Source: Aurantimonas sp036252795
GTDB lineage: Bacteria; Pseudomonadota; Alphaproteobacteria; Rhizobiales; Rhizobiaceae
DNA length: 13,193 nt
NCBI GenBank assembly: GCA_036252795.1
Contig: DASYHY010000083.1
Span: 1 to 13,193, forward strand
Direction of reading: 5' to 3'
The notes under the pieces were generated by a model. That model made no database searches. It was not told the DNA's origin and was given only the letters and a program-made list of their open reading frames with translations. How positions within the stretch are numbered: the stretch's first letter is position 1; every line of letters starts with the position of its first letter. A program made the translations under genes and the position numbers. Shown here in pieces: positions 12,147 to 13,193 of this stretch.

Positions 12147-13193
12147 GCAGCCACCTCGGCTTCCTCGTCGAGGCGGCGCGGCGTGAGGGGGACGCAGCGC
12201 AGTTCGCCTTGCCGGCCGGCCTCCGTCGCTGTCGCCTTGCCCAGCAGGACGTGGGTCCGCTCGGCCTCCAACGGGTAGATCGTCGCGCCGACGATGACGC
12301 TGCGCTTGTCGGCCAGCGAGCGTCGCCGGGCCAGGGCCGCATCGACGATGCGGTTCTGCAGGGCGCCGCCGACAAGGCTCCGGAGAATGCCGCCCTCCGA
12401 TTCGATCTTGCGGAACTCGCTCCAGCCCGCTTCGGCGGTCAGATCGGTCAGCGCCTCGATGCCGCCCGAGCCCGCGGCGGGGTCGGCGACCGCGCCGAGA
12501 CCGGCCTCCTCCTGGAGGATGATCTGCACATTGCGGGCGAGCCGCCTTGCCACGCTGTCGGCGAGCCCGAGCGGCGTGGTGTGCGGCAGAACCGATATAC
12601 TGTCGGCACCGCCGGTGGCCGCCGCGAAGGCCGCGATCGTCGTGCGCAGCATGTTCGTGTGCGGGTCCTTCGACGAAAGCATGCGCCATGCGGTCTCCGC
12701 ATGGACCCGCGCCGGCGCAGGCTCCTTCTCGCCGCAGGCTTCGAGCAGCCGCGCCCACAGCAGCCGCAGCGCCCGAAGTTTCGCCGTCTGCTCGAACTGC
12801 GTCTGGTCGACCGCGAGGGTGAAGCCGATGGCGCCGGCCGCCTCGGCCAGCGACAGCCCGGCGTCCTCCATCGCGCGCAGGTCGTAGAGGGCAGTGGCGA
12901 GGACCGCGCCGAGTTCCTGGCCGCTCGTCGCGCCGCCGTCGTTGTAGACCCGGCCGTCGGCTTCGGCTGTCCGGCCGCGAAAGCCGCGCGCCCGCAGCGC
13001 CTTCGTCTCGCGGCCAAGCCGGAGGTGGTGATCGCGCTCGTTTCCGGGAAAGCTGCCCGAGAAGGCGAAGCTGCCGCTGTCGTCCAGGCTGAAATCGATC
13101 GCGAGCGACGCAAGGTCCTGCCCACCGGCCGCGGCCTGGGCGAAGACAGCCTCCAGAGCGTCCAGCGATCGCGGATGCGGTTCGATGCGGAGC
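12143..13193 (-). CDS. mutA: Methylmalonyl-CoA mutase small subunit (partial, N-terminus beyond the window)
   Basis: The frame is open from the right edge (first complete codon at 13192) to TGA at 12143-12145, giving 349 residues. Blocks typical of the small subunit: DGRVYNDGGATSGQELG, AGLSLAEAAGAIGFTLAVD, KLRALRLLWARLLEACG and EEAGLGAVADPAAGS. In the heterodimeric mutase this chain resembles the TIM-barrel half of the large subunit but lacks catalytic residues and helps assembly. The protein ends soon after VIVGATIYPLEAERTHVL, so it lacks the C-terminal degenerate B12-binding-like domain of the longer Propionibacterium chain. Its end overlaps the mutB start. An internal ATG at 12871 is not the real start, because conserved family sequence continues upstream of it. 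Confidence 0.93.
   Translation of the reverse strand, partial: LRIEPHPRSLDALEAVFAQAAAGGQDLASLAIDFSLDDSGSFAFSGSFPGNERDHHLRLGRETKALRARGFRGRTAEADGRVYNDGGATSGQELGAVLATALYDLRAMEDAGLSLAEAAGAIGFTLAVDQTQFEQTAKLRALRLLWARLLEACGEKEPAPARVHAETAWRMLSSKDPHTNMLRTTIAAFAAATGGADSISVLPHTTPLGLADSVARRLARNVQIILQEEAGLGAVADPAAGSGGIEALTDLTAEAGWSEFRKIESEGGILRSLVGGALQNRIVDAALARRRSLADKRSVIVGATIYPLEAERTHVLLGKATATEAGRQGELRCVPLTPRRLDEEAEVAA

Noticed and set aside
1..13193. CRISPR array, tRNA, rRNA, insertion sequence or attachment site
   Set aside because: No regularly spaced repeats, cloverleaf-like sequence, transposase or integrase frame, or flanking target duplication was seen on either strand.

Overview
The window is GC-rich chromosomal DNA from what looks like an alphaproteobacterium. 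The protein sequences, the pqqABCDE gene order, the mutA-mutB pair and the LOTUS-tailed NYN protein fit that class; I cannot name a genus. Nothing indicates a plasmid, phage, insertion sequence, tRNA, rRNA or CRISPR array. Genes are packed tightly, several with overlapping stop and start codons.

Layout, left to right. (1) The 3' end of an L-asparaginase II gene on the + strand (to 191), then about 300 bases without a confident gene. That stretch holds a promoter-like pair, a strong ribosome site and a short reading frame broken by one in-frame TAG. (2) Two - strand genes: a NYN-LOTUS RNA-binding or nuclease-like protein (491-1306) and meaB, the G-protein chaperone of methylmalonyl-CoA mutase (1426-2433). 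(3) A 195-base divergent intergenic region, then the complete + strand operon pqqA-pqqB-pqqC-pqqD-pqqE (2629-5841) for pyrroloquinoline quinone. B/C, C/D and D/E each overlap as ATGA; pqqA and pqqB abut. (4) A - strand group: a FeeM-like N-acyl amino acid synthase (5861-6667), a membrane-anchored GGDEF-EAL protein (6792-8708), a CorA-family transporter (8909-9934), the methylmalonyl-CoA mutase large subunit (9981-12146) and its small subunit, cut by the right edge.

How the genes work together. MutA, MutB and MeaB form one functional unit: the B12-dependent mutase converting (R)-methylmalonyl-CoA to succinyl-CoA, plus the GTPase that protects it and loads its cofactor. PqqA is the precursor peptide. 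PqqD presents it to the radical SAM enzyme PqqE, which cross-links Glu16 to Tyr20. PqqB and PqqC act late, PqqC performing the last oxidation. The pqq block and three other genes lie between meaB and the mutase genes, which many bacteria keep together.

The most notable non-coding element is a 14-bp hairpin followed by TTTTT, directly after pqqA and inside the start of the pqqB frame. It looks like a terminator or attenuator that would make pqqA mRNA more abundant than the downstream message. I did not find a convincing wholly new system. The best leads are this hairpin, the orphan FeeM-like gene with its structured promoter region, and the amber-interrupted small frame at 294-461.
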